A stretch of 64,000 nt of DNA from Parapedobacter tibetensis (GTDB lineage Bacteria; Bacteroidota; Bacteroidia; Sphingobacteriales; Sphingobacteriaceae). The notes beneath the pieces were generated by a model. It made no database searches, had not been told where the DNA came from, and saw nothing but the letters and a program-made list of their open reading frames with translations. Position numbers and translations under genes: made by a program. Below, in pieces: positions 60,859 to 64,000 of the stretch; the first letter of the stretch is position 1; each line of letters opens with the position of its first letter. Where the stretch lies: NCBI RefSeq assembly GCF_024643205.1, contig NZ_JAMKQJ010000002.1, positions 62,001 to 126,000 on the forward strand, given 5' to 3'.

Positions 60859-62613
60859 CTATTGGCTATTCAGCACGTTCTCTAATTTGTGGTGCAGGTC
60901 GTTGGGGCGGAAAGGTTTACCCAAGTAATCATCAAATCCCAATTGTGTAATGCCGGTAATGATATCATCAGATACGGATGCCGTCAAGGCCAAAATATAA
61001 ACATGCGATTTGTTAGGATCATCCATGGTGCGGATGTATTTAGTGGCATCTATCCCGTTCATTACAGGCATATGCAAGTCCATCAAGACCACATCGTATA
61101 CCCGTTGTTCCAATTTATCGATAACCTCTTGGCCGTTTTTGGCTATATCAGGGCTGACTTGCCATTTGAATAGCAATTTTTGCATGAATACGATACTCAT
61201 TGGGTTGTCTTCGGCCAACAATATACGTAGCCCATGCAGGCTTTTGGTACTGATGGGCCTTTCCCGCTTGGTGGTGCTTGCATGAAGTTGACCATGGTAT
61301 ATGGGATATGTGATATCGAAATAGAACAGGGAACCCACTTGAGGGGTACTTTTCAATTTAATCACACCACCATGCAAATCGACCAAATGCTTTACAATGG
61401 CCAATCCCAATCCGGTACCACCAAACTTACGAGTAATGTTGCGCGAGGCTTGAGAAAATGGTTCAAAAATCACTTGTTGCTGGGAAGGATCAATGCCGGT
61501 TCCAGTGTCTTCAACGGAAAATCGTACATTGATACGATTAATGTTTTTGCGCAATAATTTGACATCTACGTTGATGGTCCCCTTTTCTGTAAACTTGATG
61601 GCATTGCCCACCAGGTTATAAATAATTTGAGCGAGCCTAGCGGTATCACCTGCCACATTAACGGACAACAGCTCTGGATCCGTATTGAGGTTGAAATATA
61701 GTGCTTTCTCGTTTGCCTTAATTCTTAACCCGCCACATATATTTTCTAAGAGGTGAGGTAAATTGAAAGGGATGGTCTCCAGTTCGACCTTATGCGAGTC
61801 TATCTTGTTGAAATCCAGAATGTCGTTTATCAAAATCAGCAAGCTTTCCGCGGAGAATCTCAAATTGTCTAAATTCTCTTTTTGTTCATCATCTTGGCTA
61901 TTGTCAATGAGGAGGTTGGCCATGCCGATGACAGAATTTAATGGGGTGCGCAGCTCATGCGACATGGTCGACAAAAAGTCAGACTTGGCATCCAATAGCC
62001 TATTGAGTTGATCATTAAGTTTGGTTTTTTCCTCCATGGTTTTATGGAGTGCCCTTTGATAGTAAAAATGTGCGATGATGATGATCAAGGTGTTGGTGGT
62101 AATGATAATCATCGAAGCCGGGAATGGATATTGGCTAGGAAGCATCAGCGAATCCTGCAGGGCATTCGTGTTGAACAATAAATAGCCAATAGGTACGACC
62201 ATAAAGGCAAAGGAATACCAGAGCCCCCGCCGTTGGCCAAGCCCATAGAAGCTCCACAAGACCGCCATGAAAATATTTTGCATCACGATAATGTTTAAAC
62301 CCGATTCCGTGAAAAAAACGCGATTCCAAACTAGGTAGAGGTATATCATCAAGGCCACGTGGATCAGGAGCTCTAAATACTGTGGCCGTGAGAGAAGCAG
62401 TTTCAAGGCCATGATGGTAGCCAAAGCCCCTGCAATAAATCCAGTTATCAGGCTAGGATTTGTTGGCAAGAACGGCAATATCGCACCCATCTTTGCCAGA
62501 TTGAGAATAAAAACAAGGAAAAAAATCCATATTCGAGCGCGAGTCAGCGCGTCGGATACCGTTTCCAATGTTTTATTTAAGGATAAGTTGGCTAAGGGTA
62601 GCTTTTTCGTCAT
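60859..62613 (-). CDS. Hybrid sensor histidine kinase with receiver domain
   Basis: A 584-residue membrane kinase. About six membrane helices (about 25-185) form the sensor; a short coiled-coil region (190-212) leads to the HisKA domain with H219 in STMSHELRTPLNS. The HATPase follows (DTGTGIDPSQQQVIF and FGGTGLGLAIVKHLV), then a C-terminal receiver domain with phospho-acceptor D512 (LMDLHMPVMNG). No HPt or DNA-binding domain is present, so its output must pass to a separate protein. The signal is unknown. It converges on nuoN. Confidence 0.93.
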   Translation of the reverse strand: MTKKLPLANLSLNKTLETVSDALTRARIWIFFLVFILNLAKMGAILPFLPTNPSLITGFIAGALATIMALKLLLSRPQYLELLIHVALMIYLYLVWNRVFFTESGLNIIVMQNIFMAVLWSFYGLGQRRGLWYSFAFMVVPIGYLLFNTNALQDSLMLPSQYPFPASMIIITTNTLIIIIAHFYYQRALHKTMEEKTKLNDQLNRLLDAKSDFLSTMSHELRTPLNSVIGMANLLIDNSQDDEQKENLDNLRFSAESLLILINDILDFNKIDSHKVELETIPFNLPHLLENICGGLRIKANEKALYFNLNTDPELLSVNVAGDTARLAQIIYNLVGNAIKFTEKGTINVDVKLLRKNINRINVRFSVEDTGTGIDPSQQQVIFEPFSQASRNITRKFGGTGLGLAIVKHLVDLHGGVIKLKSTPQVGSLFYFDITYPIYHGQLHASTTKRERPISTKSLHGLRILLAEDNPMSIVFMQKLLFKWQVSPDIAKNGQEVIDKLEQRVYDVVLMDLHMPVMNGIDATKYIRTMDDPNKSHVYILALTASVSDDIITGITQLGFDDYLGKPFRPNDLHHKLENVLNSQ

Positions 62614-62723
62614 AGATTATAATCTAAACAAATATACACTACTTAAGAGCAGGCGCACACCATATCTATAAAGTATTTAACTAGGCAAAAACATACCAAG
62701 AGCGCTCCTATTCCAGTGATATG

Positions 62724-64000
62724 TTAGTTTGATTTATTAGGGAATGCTGGTATTTTCGGGACACCTGTAGTACCGCCTTCAGCCAGTTTTTTCATCAGCT
62801 CGACTATGCCGCGGGTCAATTGCGCATCTGTACCTTGGTATTCTTCATGTGGGTCGTTTATCACCTCAATATCGGGGTGAACGCCCTCTCCCTCGATGAT
62901 GAATGACGAACCATCTGCCGCGAAGTGCGCAAATTCAGGCTTGCGCATATCGCCGCCATCAATAAACGGCAATGTACCGCTGATGCCTACTACGCCACCC
63001 CATGAGCGTTGTCCGATGAGTGGTCCGATACCGTAGTGCTTAAATTGCCAAGGGAACAAATCACCGTCTGAAGCCGAATATTGGTCAATCAAGCACACCT
63101 TGGGACCCACATGCGCATCGGGCTTGATGGACGCCGTTTTGCTATTGCGTCGCATGGTGCCCAAGCCAGGTTTACGAAGTAATCGCTCAATAATCATAGG
63201 GGATACATTGCCACCACCATTTCCCCGGTCGTCAATGATGAGTGCTTCCTTGTCGAGCTGCGGGTAGAAATAGCGGGCGAATTGGTTGAGGCCATCCGGA
63301 CCCATATCTGGTATATGTACATATCCGATACGGCCATCACTGGCGGCGCTCACTTTAGCGATGTTTTGTTGCACCCATTCATGGTAATACAATGCCGATT
63401 CATCGGGAATGGGTTTTACCAACACCTTGCGTGCACCTTTATCCAAGGGCGATCCGTTGATTTCGATTTCCACCAGTTGGCCAGCCTTGGCAATCAGTGT
63501 TTGATAGAGGTTGTCCACATCCTTCAATGACGTGCCGTTGATGGAGATAAGGTATTCACCGGTTTTGGCGGCTACGCCTGAAGCGCGCAGAGGTGACACC
63601 AAACTTTTATTCCAGCTTTGTCCGGAAAGGATGCTGTCTATGCGGTAATAACCACTTTTGTGTCGACTGAATAGGGCGCCCAATAGCCCCATGGGGATGC
63701 GTTCCACCGCTGGGCGATCGCCACTGTTCACATAGGCATGGCCGACGTTAAGTTCGGAAATTAATTCACCAATCAGATAAGTAAGATCATCTCGATGGTT
63801 CACAAAGGGAAGCAGCGGGGCATATTTGTCGCGCATGGCTTTCCAATCTACCCCATGCATATTAGGGTCGTAGAAGTAATCGCGCATTTGCCGCCAGCTT
63901 TCGTCATATACCTGCTTCCATTCAGCCTTTAGGTCTACCGTGACTTTCAGCCCGCTTAAATCTACCTTATTGGATGGGGTGATCTTGGATTTGCCAAGGC
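62724..64000 (-). CDS. Tricorn-like S41 peptidase, C-terminal part (cut by window end)
   Basis: The open frame runs to the window edge, so the ATG at 63887 is internal. The visible C-terminal 425 residues contain the tricorn-core start (YDESWRQMRDYFYDPNMHGV), a PDZ domain (about GLLGALFSRHKSGYY to TLIAKAGQLVEI) and the S41 catalytic part with serine in QYSASDGDLFPWQ and DDRGNGGGNVSPM. The missing N-terminus would be a beta-propeller (TolB/WD-like). These exported tricorn homologues are frequent in Bacteroidota and degrade peptides. The extension beyond the window is certain from the frame. Confidence 0.88.
   Translation of the reverse strand, partial: LGKSKITPSNKVDLSGLKVTVDLKAEWKQVYDESWRQMRDYFYDPNMHGVDWKAMRDKYAPLLPFVNHRDDLTYLIGELISELNVGHAYVNSGDRPAVERIPMGLLGALFSRHKSGYYRIDSILSGQSWNKSLVSPLRASGVAAKTGEYLISINGTSLKDVDNLYQTLIAKAGQLVEIEINGSPLDKGARKVLVKPIPDESALYYHEWVQQNIAKVSAASDGRIGYVHIPDMGPDGLNQFARYFYPQLDKEALIIDDRGNGGGNVSPMIIERLLRKPGLGTMRRNSKTASIKPDAHVGPKVCLIDQYSASDGDLFPWQFKHYGIGPLIGQRSWGGVVGISGTLPFIDGGDMRKPEFAHFAADGSSFIIEGEGVHPDIEVINDPHEEYQGTDAQLTRGIVELMKKLAEGGTTGVPKIPAFPNKSN

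Noticed and set aside
1..64000. tRNA, rRNA, CRISPR arrays, insertion sequences or prophage genes
   Set aside because: All gaps were read on both strands and none showed tRNA-like ends, array repeats, transposase or phage proteins.

Overview
The window looks like a chromosomal segment from a Bacteroidota member of the Sphingobacteriaceae type. Support: SusC/SusD and sigma/FecR genes, a short NuoG without the molybdopterin domain, Bacteroidota promoters (TTTG near -33, TANNTTTG near -7), scarcity of Shine-Dalgarno sites, and proteins most like Pedobacter/Parapedobacter relatives. This is a judgement from protein and promoter style; no species is claimed. No tRNA, rRNA, CRISPR array, prophage or insertion sequence was recognised.

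Layout. 1-2.6 kb: end of a Crp/Fnr regulator, an NAD-dependent epimerase-like protein, a small nucleotidase and a Spy-like periplasmic protein. 2.6-10.8 kb, minus strand: dnaA, a TMEM220-like membrane protein, gcvP, and pyruvate dehydrogenase E2 and E1-alpha. 11-24.5 kb: S41 peptidase, UDP-glucose dehydrogenase (minus), dnaG-yraN-glutaminyl cyclase-trkH-trkA, YfhO, rnhB (minus) and a secreted CBM9-like protein. 24.5-28.6 kb: a large outer-membrane beta-barrel protein and an M16 peptidase. 28.8-36.9 kb: an ECF sigma/FecR/SusC/SusD/EEP-hydrolase uptake locus. 37-41.2 kb: a candidate structured RNA, fabD, metK (minus) behind a SAM-II riboswitch, a lipid kinase and a SUI1/YciH protein. 41.6-47.6 kb: ExbB-ExbD-ExbD-TonB energising operon plus a PstS-like lipoprotein and a TPR protein. 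47.7-60.8 kb: complete 14-gene complex I operon nuoA-N. 60.9-64 kb, minus strand: a hybrid histidine kinase and a tricorn-like S41 protease cut by the window end.

How it fits together. Housekeeping dominates: replication (DnaA, DnaG, RNase HII), one-carbon and methyl metabolism (GcvP, MetK), acetyl-CoA formation (PDH), fatty-acid initiation (FabD), respiration (complex I) and TonB energisation. The TonB system would power the two outer-membrane receptors in the window. The sigma/FecR pair next to SusCD is the usual surface-signalling arrangement for substrate-induced uptake.

The most interesting signals are non-coding: (1) a SAM-II aptamer in the metK leader with an extra hairpin in its first loop and a possible switching hairpin; (2) a 37.0-37.2 kb transcript candidate that folds as a long rod with a nearly symmetric central bubble, resembling 6S RNA; (3) a recurrent extended -33 element TTGCATATAA at five promoters; (4) a family of AAACCTCATAGGTTT inverted repeats at gene ends, one inside the nuo operon; (5) two genes whose -7 box sits so close to the ATG that the mRNA should be leaderless. 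I found no wholly new multi-gene system.
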